A DNA stretch of 49,301 bases from Rhizobium ecuadorense (GCF_001187535.1 NZ_LFIO01000897.1:1-49301), one strand, 5' to 3'; shown: positions 25,290 through 33,275, counted from the stretch's first letter. Numbers and translations are program-made. Notes: generated by a model not told the origin, from the letters alone.

Positions 25290-25714
25290 GCGAGCCTCTC
25301 ATACAGTGCAATGGCCGGAAGATATTGCTGGTCGCCGCCTGTGCGCTGATCGATGCCGACGGGCGTATCCTCCTGGCACAGCGTCCCGAGGGAAAGTCGC
25401 TGGCCGGATTGTGGGAATTTCCCGGCGGCAAGGTCGAGCCCGGCGAGACGCCTGAAGAAACGCTGGTGCGTGAACTCGAGGAAGAACTCGGCATCAAGAC
25501 GAAGATCGCCTGCCTGGCCCCGCTGACCTTCGCCAGCCATTCCTACGAGACCTTCCACCTTTTGATGCCGCTTTATATCTGCCGGCGCTACGAGGGCATT
25601 CCCCAGGGCCGCGAGGGACAGGCGTTGAAATGGGTGCGTCCGCAGGCGCTGCGCGATTACCCGATGCCGCCGGCCGACGAGCCGCTGATCCCGATGCTGC
25701 AGGATTTGCTTTAG
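25286..25714 (+). CDS. mutT: 8-oxo-dGTP diphosphatase MutT
   Basis: A 142-residue Nudix hydrolase. The Nudix box is complete at residues 47-69 (GGKVEPGETPEETL then VRELEEELGI). The size, the RPEGKSLAGLWEFPGG lead-in and the WVRPQALRDYPMPPADEPLI ending fit MutT, which removes oxidised dGTP from the nucleotide pool. It is the third gene of the argJ-GNAT-mutT unit and starts in a 4-bp overlap. A terminator hairpin follows at 25,809. Confidence 0.93.
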   Translation: MSEPLIQCNGRKILLVAACALIDADGRILLAQRPEGKSLAGLWEFPGGKVEPGETPEETLVRELEEELGIKTKIACLAPLTFASHSYETFHLLMPLYICRRYEGIPQGREGQALKWVRPQALRDYPMPPADEPLIPMLQDLL

Positions 25715-25740
25715 CAGGCTGGCGAAATCTGAAATCCTGT

Positions 25741-25806
25741 TCTAAATTAAAGAGTTAGAGCATGATGTCATGAGAAAACAACGTACACTTTTCGGCATCA
25801 TGCTTT
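25741..25806. repeat. Dispersed AGAGCATGATG palindrome, direct copy
   Basis: AAATTAAAGAGTTAGAGCATGA is followed, after a spacer, by TTTTCGGCATCATGCT; the arms GCATGATG and CATCATGC pair. The same unit lies inverted at 7,736-7,780, and its lead-in AATTAAAGAG occurs at 6,932. Confidence 0.72.
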
Positions 25807-25808
25807 GG

Positions 25809-25837
25809 AACTCGCGGCCTGGATAGCCGCGAGTTTT
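25809..25837. terminator. Terminator between mutT and the convergent MBL gene
   Basis: AACTCGCGGC (25809-25818) pairs perfectly with GCCGCGAGTT (25826-25835) and is followed by TTTT on the plus strand. It can serve the mutT transcript and, read the other way, the leftward MBL gene. Confidence 0.85.
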
Positions 25838-25847
25838 GCCGCTCTTC

Positions 25848-26756
25848 TCACTGACCCCAGGTCATTTCGCCCTTGGCGACTTTCGCGCCCAGTTCCAGGG
25901 AAATCGGCATAGCGGCCTTGGGGTAGAGTTTCTTCATGGCTGCGATCAATGCCTTGGAGTCCGCGGCCTTGGCTGCTTCGGCGTCAAATGCGATCAGGTA
26001 ATCGCGGGTGAAGCTGACGCCGGAAACATCCGTCGGCCACGTGGTCGTGCCGTGACCCGGTACGACGATCTTGGGCTTGCGGGCGAGGATGTCGTCAAGC
26101 GCCGCGCGCCAAGCCTTTCGTTCCTCGATTGTCGGAAGATCGGCTACCCAGGGATACATGCCGCCGAAGACCGCCACGCCGCCGAACACGGCATTGAGGG
26201 ACGGCACCCAGATATAGCGACCGCGATCCTTGACACCCGGCGCGGTGACGATTTCGAGTTTCTCGCCATCGACGGACAGCGTGTCAATATCGCTCGCTTC
26301 CGGGAAAATGAGATCGGAGACCGACTTCGGACCGTTGTCGCCCAGAACAGGCGACCATGCCTTGATCTTGCCTTCGGCCTTCTTCCGCATCAGCGCAACG
26401 GTGTCAGGAGCAGCGAGGATGCGAGCATCCGGAAAGGCCTGATGCACGGGCGCGAGGCCGAAATAGTAGTCGGGATCGTTGGTGGTGATATAGATCGTGG
26501 TCAGGTGCTTGCCGCTGGCCTTGATGGCATCCGCTACGACCTTGCCGTCCGAAAAACTGAAGCTCGAGTCAATGAGTACGGCTTCCGTCTTGCCGGTTAC
26601 AAGGACCGGAGCGCGCAGAAAGCCCGCTTCGCCGGCCTTGAAGGCCGTCCATGACAGGGCGGGCTTCTCCTGCTGCGCGACACCTGATGTAGCGAGGGGA
26701 AGCATGACAGCAACTGCTGCGGCGATCGTCTTGAGGGTGGTGCGTCTGTTGATCAT
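25848..26756 (-). CDS. Exported metallo-beta-lactamase-fold protein with degenerate metal site
   Basis: A 302-residue protein with a Tat-like signal peptide (NRRTTLKTIAAAVAVMLPLATSG). The MBL fold is recognisable from VLVTGKTEAVLIDSSFSFSDG and VVPGHGTTTW, but the usual THxHxDHxG motif is replaced by TNDPDYYFG (residues 92-100): none of the standard histidines or the aspartate is at its place, while the later GH (in VPGHG) remains. The protein may thus bind metal differently or not at all. It stands at the left edge of a lower-GC accessory block, alone on its transcript. Function unknown; the family name reflects fold only. Confidence 0.8.
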   Translation of the reverse strand: MINRRTTLKTIAAAVAVMLPLATSGVAQQEKPALSWTAFKAGEAGFLRAPVLVTGKTEAVLIDSSFSFSDGKVVADAIKASGKHLTTIYITTNDPDYYFGLAPVHQAFPDARILAAPDTVALMRKKAEGKIKAWSPVLGDNGPKSVSDLIFPEASDIDTLSVDGEKLEIVTAPGVKDRGRYIWVPSLNAVFGGVAVFGGMYPWVADLPTIEERKAWRAALDDILARKPKIVVPGHGTTTWPTDVSGVSFTRDYLIAFDAEAAKAADSKALIAAMKKLYPKAAMPISLELGAKVAKGEMTWGQ

Positions 26757-26818
26757 TTTCTAATTCACGTGGTTGGGGGAGTCGATCCTGCCCGAAGGCG
26801 GAAGGGGCCGGCGGCAGC

Positions 26819-26837
26819 CGACACCCGAAGGGTGTCG
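26819..26837 (-). terminator. Hairpin downstream of the NmrA-like gene
   Basis: CGACACCC (26819-26826) pairs perfectly with GGGTGTCG (26830-26837) around GAA. It lies 40 bp past the stop of the leftward oxidoreductase gene. There is no T-run, so it is a weaker terminator call. The rest of the 120-bp gap holds nothing I recognise. Confidence 0.5.
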
Positions 26838-26876
26838 ACCACGCTGCAGTGAAGGATTCAGATTTGGAAGATCGGA

Positions 26877-27485
26877 TTAATAGCCGACGGTGAAACGCTG
26901 TCTGACATGGGCCGGGGCTTCGATCTCGTCAACGAGGGCGACGGCGAAGTCCTCGAAGGAAATGCTGCTGCCGTTTTCGTTCGTCAGGAGTGCGTCCTTG
27001 CCGAGGCGGAAAGTGCCGGTCCGCTCGCCGGGTACGAATGCAGCCGACGGCGACAAGAAGGTCCAGTCGATGTCGTTTTCAGCCTTGAGCTTGTTCAGGT
27101 AGTCGACGCCGCCCTGCGCTTCAGATTTGTAGATCGCCGGAAACTGGGGCGTGTTCACGAGGAGGACGCCTGGAGCGACTTCGAGGCTGCCCGCCCCGCC
27201 CACCACATAGTAGCGACGAACGCCGGAGGCCTTGACGGCGCCAAGCAGCTTGTCCGGGTCGCTGGCGGAGAAATGCACCGAGCTGATGATTGCATCATGC
27301 CCTTCCAGAACCCCTGCCAGAGCTTCCGGTGCCTCGATGTCGCCTGAGGCGGCGGTGATGTGCGGGAGAGATGCGACCTTGGAGGGATCTCGGGCAATCG
27401 CGGTGACGGTATGGCCGCGCGCTGACAATTCGGACAGGATGCGGGAGCCGGCCTGACCGGAAGCTCCGATAAGAGCGATTTTCAT
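26877..27485 (-). CDS. NAD(P)-binding oxidoreductase, NmrA/atypical SDR type
   Basis: A 202-residue Rossmann-fold protein. The dinucleotide motif GASGQAG (residues 7-13) and the YVVGGAGSL segment fit the NmrA-like/YwnB group of atypical SDRs, which lack the YxxxK active site and often act as redox sensors or quinone/flavin reductases. AGGAG precedes the ATG. It lies 30 bp downstream of the DsbA-family gene on the same strand, so both are probably in one transcript driven from the region shared with the divergent LysR regulator. Confidence 0.87.
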   Translation of the reverse strand: MKIALIGASGQAGSRILSELSARGHTVTAIARDPSKVASLPHITAASGDIEAPEALAGVLEGHDAIISSVHFSASDPDKLLGAVKASGVRRYYVVGGAGSLEVAPGVLLVNTPQFPAIYKSEAQGGVDYLNKLKAENDIDWTFLSPSAAFVPGERTGTFRLGKDALLTNENGSSISFEDFAVALVDEIEAPAHVRQRFTVGY

Positions 27486-27515
27486 GCTATTACTCCTAGT
27501 GTTGGGATTGATGTT

Positions 27516-28184
27516 TCATGCGTCTGCACAGAGCTCGTCGAGCGCTGCGATGAGGTGAGCCGGACCGTGATACAGGGCCTCGCCGCTGAGGACGCGGGCC
27601 TCGCCGTTGATGAGGGCGACAAGCTGTGGGACACCGCGAATGCCGAGGATGTTCATCTGACGCTGCGTATCTTCCATCCGCTCCAGCGTGCGCTCCTGAA
27701 GAGCGGAGTCGTTCCGGAGCCTTTCAGCGAAGGTCCCGGCAGTCAGTTCGATGTCATGCTCGGCAGCGACCTGGACGGCGACCGTCACCACCTCCTGAAT
27801 GTTGGACGTGTCGCGCCCCTTGAGATAGCGGGCGATTTGGATGGCGTGCAGGAAACGAGGCTCGAGCATCGCATCATGTTCCCCAAGTGCAGTGAGGGCA
27901 CGCGTCGCAGGTCCCGAGTCGAAAACGCCGTTCGGTGCCAGTAGGACGTTCTGGAGGTAGTCTTCAGAGAAACGCTGCCCTGTGAGAGCCTGAATTCTCT
28001 GATCGTTGCGCCAGGCATGGTCTGATATCGAGGAGATCGGCCTGCCTCCGACGAACAAGCCGGAGGGAAACATCTTGAGTTGACCCGAGAAATTCTCGGC
28101 AAGACCGGCCAGCGCGGGGGCGCTTGCGTAGCACCAGCCGCAGAGGGGGTCGAAATAGTACTGAAGCTCGATGTCGGTTTTCAT
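27516..28184 (-). CDS. DsbA family thiol oxidoreductase (COG3531/FrnE-like), cytoplasmic
   Basis: A 222-residue thioredoxin-fold protein with an inserted helical domain. The active site CGWC is at residues 15-18 (DPLCGWCYAS), and the cis-proline loop is GVPQL. There is no signal peptide, so it works in the cytoplasm, like FrnE-type proteins implicated in oxidative-stress response and unlike periplasmic DsbA. The ATG at 28,184 follows AAAAGGACGTGAC; the frame is open upstream into the LysR gene, but that part is antisense. It is divergent from the LysR gene and heads the two-gene unit with the NmrA-like protein. Confidence 0.88.
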   Translation of the reverse strand: MKTDIELQYYFDPLCGWCYASAPALAGLAENFSGQLKMFPSGLFVGGRPISSISDHAWRNDQRIQALTGQRFSEDYLQNVLLAPNGVFDSGPATRALTALGEHDAMLEPRFLHAIQIARYLKGRDTSNIQEVVTVAVQVAAEHDIELTAGTFAERLRNDSALQERTLERMEDTQRQMNILGIRGVPQLVALINGEARVLSGEALYHGPAHLIAALDELCADA

Positions 28185-28211
28185 GTCACGTCCTTTTGTT
28201 AAGGCGAATAT

Positions 28212-28262
28212 AATGTTGCAAAAATCGAAGATAAAGGCCAATATGCGCCACAGAATGTTGCA
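28212..28262. promoter_or_regulatory. Direct repeat AATGTTGCA, candidate LysR site
   Basis: AATGTTGCA occurs at 28212-28220 and again at 28254-28262, exactly 42 bp apart (four helical turns), inside the 94-bp space between the divergent DsbA-type and LysR genes. The surrounding DNA is AT-rich (ATATAATG). Spaced same-face half sites suit a LysR tetramer. Confidence 0.5.
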
Positions 28263-28278
28263 TGGATCGAGCAAATAA

Positions 28279-29160
28279 ATGGATCGGGTGGTCGCGGCAC
28301 AAGTCCTCCTAAAGACAGTCGAGCGAGGGAGCGCCTCCGCCGCGGCTGAAGAACTGGGCATGTCCAGGGCAATGGCATCGCGCTACATCGCCTCTATGGA
28401 AGACTGGTCCGGCACGCGGCTGCTTCACCGAACGACGCGGCAGCTCAGCTTGACGTCCGCCGGAGAACGCGTTCTCGAATTATGCCGGGAAATAGTGCGT
28501 GTCGCCGACGCAGTGACGGAAGTCGCAAGCCGCGCCGATACCCCTCACGGACTGCTCCGGGTGACGGCGCCAAGCATCCTGGCGGAGGCACAGCTTATCC
28601 CGCTCCTTTCAAAGTTTGCGGAGCTCTATCCGCGCATCAGGATCGATCTGCAGATTTCAGATCGCACCGTCGACCTCGTGCAAGACCGCATCGATGTGGC
28701 GATCCGGATCGCCAACCACCTGGACCCGTCGTTGATCGCAAAACGCCTGGGACAGTGCCCGTCGCGGCTCTATGCTTCGCCGCGCTATCTGACGGAGTAT
28801 GGAATACCAACCAGACCAGAGGATCTGAACGCCCATAGGTGTCTCACCTACACACACCTTGGAGGGACAGAATGGACTCTGAAAAATCACGATGCACAGG
28901 TTGTCGTTCCCGTGCTGGGAGGCTTCCAAACCAATGACGCTCTTGCCCTGAAGTGCGCGGCGCTGTCCGATCTCGGCATCGCAATGCTGCCGCGGTTTGC
29001 CGCCGATCCGGAGGTTCAGACGAACAGGCTCGTGGTGGTCTTGCCCGATTGGGAGCCGAACACGCTCGGCATCCATGCGCTCTATGTATCCCGAAGGCAC
29101 CTTCCAATGGCCGCTCGGGCACTCATCGACTTCCTGGCGACGCGGCTACGGGACAAGTAG
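28279..29160 (+). CDS. LysR family transcriptional regulator
   Basis: A 293-residue LysR-type regulator. The winged helix-turn-helix is at about residues 1-60 (GSASAAAEELGMSRAMASRYIASMED...LLHRTTRQLSLT), followed by the linker helix and an effector domain (about 88-290) with DRTVDLVQDRIDVAIRIANHLDPSLIAKRL. This is the common AaeR/DmlR-like group, which usually controls the neighbouring divergent genes; here that would be the DsbA-type/NmrA-like pair. The effector is unknown. The start ATG at 28,279 is 94 bp from the divergent start. Confidence 0.93.
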   Translation: MDRVVAAQVLLKTVERGSASAAAEELGMSRAMASRYIASMEDWSGTRLLHRTTRQLSLTSAGERVLELCREIVRVADAVTEVASRADTPHGLLRVTAPSILAEAQLIPLLSKFAELYPRIRIDLQISDRTVDLVQDRIDVAIRIANHLDPSLIAKRLGQCPSRLYASPRYLTEYGIPTRPEDLNAHRCLTYTHLGGTEWTLKNHDAQVVVPVLGGFQTNDALALKCAALSDLGIAMLPRFAADPEVQTNRLVVVLPDWEPNTLGIHALYVSRRHLPMAARALIDFLATRLRDK

Positions 29161-29203
29161 CAGAAATTCCGCCCAGGGCCATGAACCCCGGGCGCACGGT
29201 CAG

Positions 29204-30238
29204 CTATTTCGCCGCTTCGGCTGGCGCCTCAGCATTGTCGAGGAGTGGGACAGGGGTGAAGCGTGTCTCCGGTGAGACATTCAGCTCGGTCATTACCCGA
29301 CGTCTCTCGCGGTTTACGACGAGGCGCACCGCATCGGCTCGGGAATAGTGCCCAGCAGGATCGGCCGCGGCCTTCGCAATGGCAATCATCGCCGGATCGA
29401 GATCGGCATAGAGGATCCCTTCCTCGTCGTCCCGCAGCGGATCGCACAGAGCCCTTCCGTCCGGACCGTAGATCATTGAGTAACCGCCACCCGGCTTCGA
29501 CGTGTGCGGATTGAGCAGATAGGCCTTCTGTTCCGTGTCAGCCAGCACGTCAAACATTTCCTGGCTGATGACCGCGCAGGAAGCGAGCACGTAGGCACTT
29601 CCTTCCACGGCATAGAGCCGCGTGGCAGCGGAATTCACTTCCGGGCCCAATGCATAGGCTAGATCGCGATAGAGGCAGAAGCTCGGCCAAGCGGCGACAT
29701 GCACTTCTTCATGTTGCGCATACATGGCCATCTTGACGAGTGGCTGAATATGCTCCCAGCAGTTCAAAGCGCCGAGCCGTCCGAATGCGGTGTCGACGAC
29801 TGCGAGATCGGAGCCATCGCCTTCGCCGAAGACGGTGCGCTCGACGTGAGTGGGCTTGAGCTTGCGACGGACGAGTAGAAGATCTCCGTTTTCGCCGATG
29901 ATTGCTTGGGACATGTAGCGACTTCCGCCGTCGCGCTCGGAAAAGCCCATGACCATGGTGATCTCGTGCTTCTGGGCGATCCTTTGCAGCCTGCGCATCT
30001 GCGGCGAATCAACCGCCATGCTATTCTCATGATAACGCGGTATGAACGGGATGGCCTCGATCGGAGCACCGAGCCAGATGAACAGAGGATAGCCCGGCAG
30101 CCAGGTTTCCGGGAATGCGATCAGCTTCGCGCCGTTGGCCGCAGCCTCGGCAACCAGTCTTTCCGCCTTGTCGATTGATGCCTCGAGATCGAGGAATACT
30201 GGCGCGGCCTGCACCGCCGCCGCTTTGATGGGTTTCAT
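29204..30238 (-). CDS. Nitrilase (carbon-nitrogen hydrolase, nitrilase branch)
   Basis: A 344-residue enzyme with the nitrilase catalytic triad: Glu44 in [10 protein letters not shown], Lys126 in [19 protein letters not shown] and Cys160 in LNCWEHIQP. The motif [19 protein letters not shown] and the NCWEH sequence place it with true nitrilases and cyanide-hydratase-like enzymes, which turn organic nitriles into acids and ammonia, and not with amidases. The tail after residue 310 is the usual variable C-terminus. GGAGG stands 7 bp before the ATG. A divergent AraC regulator 258 bp away is the likely activator; this nitrilase/AraC layout is common in soil bacteria. Substrate (aromatic, aliphatic, or arylacetonitrile) is not resolved. 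Confidence 0.92.
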   Translation of the reverse strand: MKPIKAAAVQAAPVFLDLEASIDKAERLVAEAAANGAKLIAFPETWLPGYPLFIWLGAPIEAIPFIPRYHENSMAVDSPQMRRLQRIAQKHEITMVMGFSERDGGSRYMSQAIIGENGDLLLVRRKLKPTHVERTVFGEGDGSDLAVVDTAFGRLGALNCWEHIQPLVKMAMYAQHEEVHVAAWPSFCLYRDLAYALGPEVNSAATRLYAVEGSAYVLASCAVISQEMFDVLADTEQKAYLLNPHTSKPGGGYSMIYGPDGRALCDPLRDDEEGILYADLDPAMIAIAKAAADPAGHYSRADAVRLVVNRERRRVMTELNVSPETRFTPVPLLDNAEAPAEAAK

Positions 30239-30496
30239 GTCGTAACCTCCAGAGTGCTCAGTCCAAACTATCGAACACCGCGACCCGACCGGTTCAGCCG
30301 GTTTTCGCGCATGACTTTTCGAGGCGCCCGTGGCTGCCAGCTATTCGTGCAAGGCATGATTTCGTTGCCGGATGCCTCCGACAGCCAAGTGTCCCCTCCG
30401 GCTCTCCCCCTTTCTTATCGAGGAGGCTTTTGAGACGGACGTGGAAGCGACAATGACCCTCCGGCCGTTGCGCGGCTAGGACTGACGCGCCATAGT

Positions 30497-31459
30497 GTGC
30501 AGACTGGGGCGACAGAGTTTAGAGAAACGACGGTGGGAACTGGATCCGCGGAAATGCTTGGCACGTGGCGCGACCAACTCTGGTCGAACTATGTGCGACT
30601 GGAAAGCCGTTCGGACTCATCTGAATTTTACGGTTCGGTGGCGCAGATCGTTCCCGGGTCGCCACGCTTCACGCTTGTAAATTCGACGGCGCAGATCACG
30701 GAGCGGACGCCGGCCTTGGTTCGAAGTGACCGTAGCGAATATTTGCTTTTGTCTTTCATGCGCGTTGGGCGTTGGTATCTGGAGCAGGACGATCGCAGGA
30801 CGGAGCTCCTTCCCGGCCAGTTCGCGGTTTATGATTCGACCCGCCCATATCGCCTTCATGCCGATGGCCCGTTCGAACAAATGGTCTTCCGCATGCCCCG
30901 CGCGCTGATGGAATGCAGGACGCCGCGGCTATCGCAAATGACGGCGCGAGCATACGATTCAGCCAGCGGACCCGGCGCGCTCGTGGCCGGCTTTGTAAAC
31001 CTGCTTGCCGGGCACGCTCAATCTCTTTCGTCTGATGCCGTGGAGAGCTTCGAGGTGGCAGGCGCCGATTTGATCGCAACTGCATTGGCCCTTCTTGGCG
31101 AGGGTAACGACGCTCGGTCTTCGCCTACATTCGAGCGCATCGTGGCCAATCTGGCAAATCAGGTATTGGACGATGGCTTCGACTTCGCGGCATACGCGCG
31201 ACAGCAAGGCATGTCGCTCAGGACCCTGCAGCGCTTGTTCCAAGAGAATGGCACGACGCCGCGAGCTTGGTTGCTGCAGAGGCGCCTGGATCACATAGCC
31301 TCACAGCTGCGTTCCCCGGCCTTTGCTCGGCGATCCATTACCGAAATCGCGCTCACTTCGGGATTTAACGATCTAACCTATTTCAACCGCATGTTTCGTA
31401 TCAGATTTTCGGCCACCCCGAGTGAATGGCGGCGCAGTACGGGACGCGACAAGTCATAA
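30497..31459 (+). CDS. AraC family transcriptional regulator
   Basis: A 320-residue regulator with an AraC_binding_2 type sensing domain in the first ~180 residues (SEYLLLSFMRVGRWYLEQDDRRTELLPGQFAVYDSTRPYRL) and two C-terminal helix-turn-helix motifs (AYARQQGMSLRTLQRLFQENG and SITEIALTSGFNDLTYFNRMFR). This combination is typical of NitR/AlkS-like regulators of nitrilase and related catabolic genes. GTG 30,497 is the first start; an ATG at 30,554 is an alternative. One line of the gene that I counted (30,721-30,780) is only 47% GC, far below the flanking housekeeping genes, in keeping with transfer. Confidence 0.87.
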   Translation: MQTGATEFRETTVGTGSAEMLGTWRDQLWSNYVRLESRSDSSEFYGSVAQIVPGSPRFTLVNSTAQITERTPALVRSDRSEYLLLSFMRVGRWYLEQDDRRTELLPGQFAVYDSTRPYRLHADGPFEQMVFRMPRALMECRTPRLSQMTARAYDSASGPGALVAGFVNLLAGHAQSLSSDAVESFEVAGADLIATALALLGEGNDARSSPTFERIVANLANQVLDDGFDFAAYARQQGMSLRTLQRLFQENGTTPRAWLLQRRLDHIASQLRSPAFARRSITEIALTSGFNDLTYFNRMFRIRFSATPSEWRRSTGRDKS

Positions 31460-31514
31460 GCAGGCACCAATACGGTCTACCGCTTTTGCAAAGGAAGTGC
31501 GAACTTGTGCAGTC

Positions 31515-31586
31515 TAAAGCGCGTTGCGATCATCCAGATTCGCTACTCGCGCTACGGGTCTTTATTTTTGCGTATGTGGTTCAACG
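31515..31586. repeat. Decayed copy of the AAAGCGCG palindromic element
   Basis: AAAGCGCGTTGCGATC (from 31517) is followed by a broken return arm near CTCGCGCTACG and then GGTCTTTATTTTTGCGTATGT, which parallels GGTCTTTGTTTTCAAGCATGT of the element at 8,108. Arms no longer pair fully. It lies in the 283-bp space after the AraC gene, at the right edge of the accessory block. The rest of that space is AT-richer and holds no gene I can support. Confidence 0.6.
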
Positions 31587-31742
31587 GGGGACACTGCACC
31601 CGATGATATGTATTAGCATTACCTGATTATTATCACGCCGCAGCGTTTTCGGCTGTGGATATTAATGGATCGTTTAACACCTTCTGCCAAAGATCGGCCT
31701 CAATCAAGCATCTGGCGTGCGTGTATTAAAAGGCTTGACGTC

Positions 31743-32060
31743 ATGGACGATGATTTCTGGAAAGCTGTCCGGGAAAAGGAACGGGTTTCGTCTGCCTCGC
31801 GCAGGACGGGTGCGCTCAATATCGCCCTTCTGTTCGGCACGGCGGTGGTCGCCCTGACGCTTATCCTGACGCCGATGCTTGCGGATTCCTCGAAGAAGAG
31901 CGTCTTTGCCAGCGCGCCGGCGGAATTCGATACGATGACGACGGGATCGATCCCGAAGAGCGAAAGCGGCAAGCGTTATACGATCCGCCGCAGCGTCCTC
32001 CAGGATACGCCCGGCTCGGTCTGCGTCGTCCAGGGCTACGGCGTCGGCGCCGGTTGCTGA
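31743..32060 (+). CDS. Hypothetical single-pass membrane protein
   Basis: A 105-residue protein with a charged N-terminal cytoplasmic part (MDDDFWKAVREKERV), one membrane helix (about residues 24-46, ALNIALLFGTAVVALTLILTPML) and a C-terminal tail ending in a glycine-rich stretch with two cysteines (SVCVVQGYGVGAGC). I do not recognise the domain. The frame is open to 31,665, but the ATG at 31,743 follows AAGG and fits the charged start best. It precedes the Flp pilin gene by 70 bp on the same strand; a link between the two is possible but not shown. Confidence 0.7.
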   Translation: MDDDFWKAVREKERVSSASRRTGALNIALLFGTAVVALTLILTPMLADSSKKSVFASAPAEFDTMTTGSIPKSESGKRYTIRRSVLQDTPGSVCVVQGYGVGAGC

Positions 32061-32130
32061 AAAATGCCGGCCATCGCCCGATGGCCGTGGAATGCTCGTT
32101 TGCTGTCGGTTCGCGCTAAGGGTTGGGGTA

Positions 32131-32298
32131 ATGCGTCTTTTGAAAGCATTTCTTGCAGATAACACAGGTGCGACGGCCATCGAGTATGGCCTGATCGCTG
32201 CTCTGATCGGTGGCGCAATCGTCTCCGCTCTCGGAATTTTCAGCGGCAAATTGCAGGAAATCTTCAACGTGGTCGGCAACAATATGACCGTGAATTGA
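32131..32298 (+). CDS. Flp/Fap family pilin
   Basis: A 55-residue type IVb prepilin. The short basic leader ends in glycine, and the processing site G-ATAIEYGLIAALI is complete, with the Glu5-Tyr6 pair typical of Flp pilins. The rest is one hydrophobic helix plus a short hydrophilic tail. It would be cleaved by the CpaA/TadV peptidase and assembled by the Tad machinery, whose genes are not in this window, so it is an orphan pilin locus. A GGTTGGGGTA sequence precedes the ATG. Rhizobia often carry several scattered Flp genes. Confidence 0.93.
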   Translation: MRLLKAFLADNTGATAIEYGLIAALIGGAIVSALGIFSGKLQEIFNVVGNNMTVN

Positions 32299-32313
32299 CG
32301 AAGCAGCCGGCCA

Positions 32314-33198
32314 TTACTGCCTGAGCTTGTGCTCGTACACCTTCAGCGCATCGGCAAGGCGTGCCTTGGCCGAACCCGGCCTGAGCGGCTTTTGCTGGCT
32401 CTCGTGCGGTGCCCATCCCGAGACATAGACGATCGAGAAAGTCGCGCGGATGCGGCCATCGGGATCAGAATAGCGCTCGGCATAGATCTCTGCTGCGCGC
32501 AGGAAGAAGGCGCGCGTCAGCGGCACCCGGCCGCGGGCGGCAAGCGGATTGCTCATGCCCATGGCTCTCAGATCCCGCATCAGCGGAAAGAGCGAATCAT
32601 AGCGTACCGTGTAGTTTTCCGCGTCGATCACCGGCAGCGTGAAGCCGGCGCGCTGCATCAGACTGCCGATATCACGCACATCGGCAAAGGGAATGACGCG
32701 CGGGCTGGCGCCGCCGGTCATCTCGACCTCGGCGGCCAGCAGCACGTCGCGCAGTTCCTGTAGGGTTCCGGCGCCGGGGATCGCGGCCAGGAACAGGCCG
32801 TCCGGCTTCAGGGCGCGGCGGATCTGGATGAAAACACCCGGTGTATCGTTGGTCAGATGCAGGCTGAGCGGCGCAAGGATGAGATTGGCCGATTGCGGTT
32901 CGAGCGGCACGTCCTCGAGCGGCGCCTCGATCACGGTTTCGCCTGGGCCGGCATAGGCTTTTTCGCTCTCGACGCGGATCATCGTGCCGACCTTGCCCGT
33001 TGCCAGCGCGGCACGGCCGGCGGCCCCAGTCGCGCCATGCAGTTCGACGGCGGTGTCGAAGATCCGCTCGACCACAGCAAGCCTCTCGGCCATTTCCTCG
33101 GCGGCAATGTCGAGCAGGAAGGCGGCTTTCGGGTCGTTATTGGCAAGCGCGCGATGGCGATGCGCGGCGATCAGGGTTTTGTCGAAGATCGTTTCCAT
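32314..33198 (-). CDS. SAM-dependent methyltransferase, NDUFAF5/BioC-like
   Basis: A 294-residue class I methyltransferase. The N-terminus FDKTLIAAHRHRALAN and the APLSLHLTNDTPGVFIQIRRALKPDGLFLAAIPG segment match the group containing mitochondrial NDUFAF5, which acts on complex I assembly, and bacterial BioC. Motif I is altered (no plain GxGxG; the region reads ELHGATGAAGRAAL), which is also the case in related alphaproteobacterial proteins. In those genomes this gene stands divergent from comF, as here. A role in complex I assembly is inference by homology. AAGGACATCG precedes the ATG. Confidence 0.85.
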   Translation of the reverse strand: METIFDKTLIAAHRHRALANNDPKAAFLLDIAAEEMAERLAVVERIFDTAVELHGATGAAGRAALATGKVGTMIRVESEKAYAGPGETVIEAPLEDVPLEPQSANLILAPLSLHLTNDTPGVFIQIRRALKPDGLFLAAIPGAGTLQELRDVLLAAEVEMTGGASPRVIPFADVRDIGSLMQRAGFTLPVIDAENYTVRYDSLFPLMRDLRAMGMSNPLAARGRVPLTRAFFLRAAEIYAERYSDPDGRIRATFSIVYVSGWAPHESQQKPLRPGSAKARLADALKVYEHKLRQ

Positions 33199-33275
33199 GA
33201 CGATGTCCTTAGTCCCGCGCCGTAATAGCAGCAAGGCGATTTTCCTTTGGAGGAGAACAGGCTAGTCTCCACGCC

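Noticed and set aside
27516..28184. Partner DsbA for the DsbB-like protein at 6,331
   Set aside because: This DsbA-fold protein lacks a signal peptide and belongs to the cytoplasmic COG3531 type; the genes are 20 kb apart.
30239..30496. Extra gene in the nitrilase/AraC spacer
   Set aside because: No open frame with a ribosome site or recognisable product; it looks like a shared regulatory region.
25848..31459. Defence island or biosynthetic cluster
   Set aside because: No nuclease, helicase, NRPS/PKS, transposase or integrase is present; the genes fit small catabolic or stress units.
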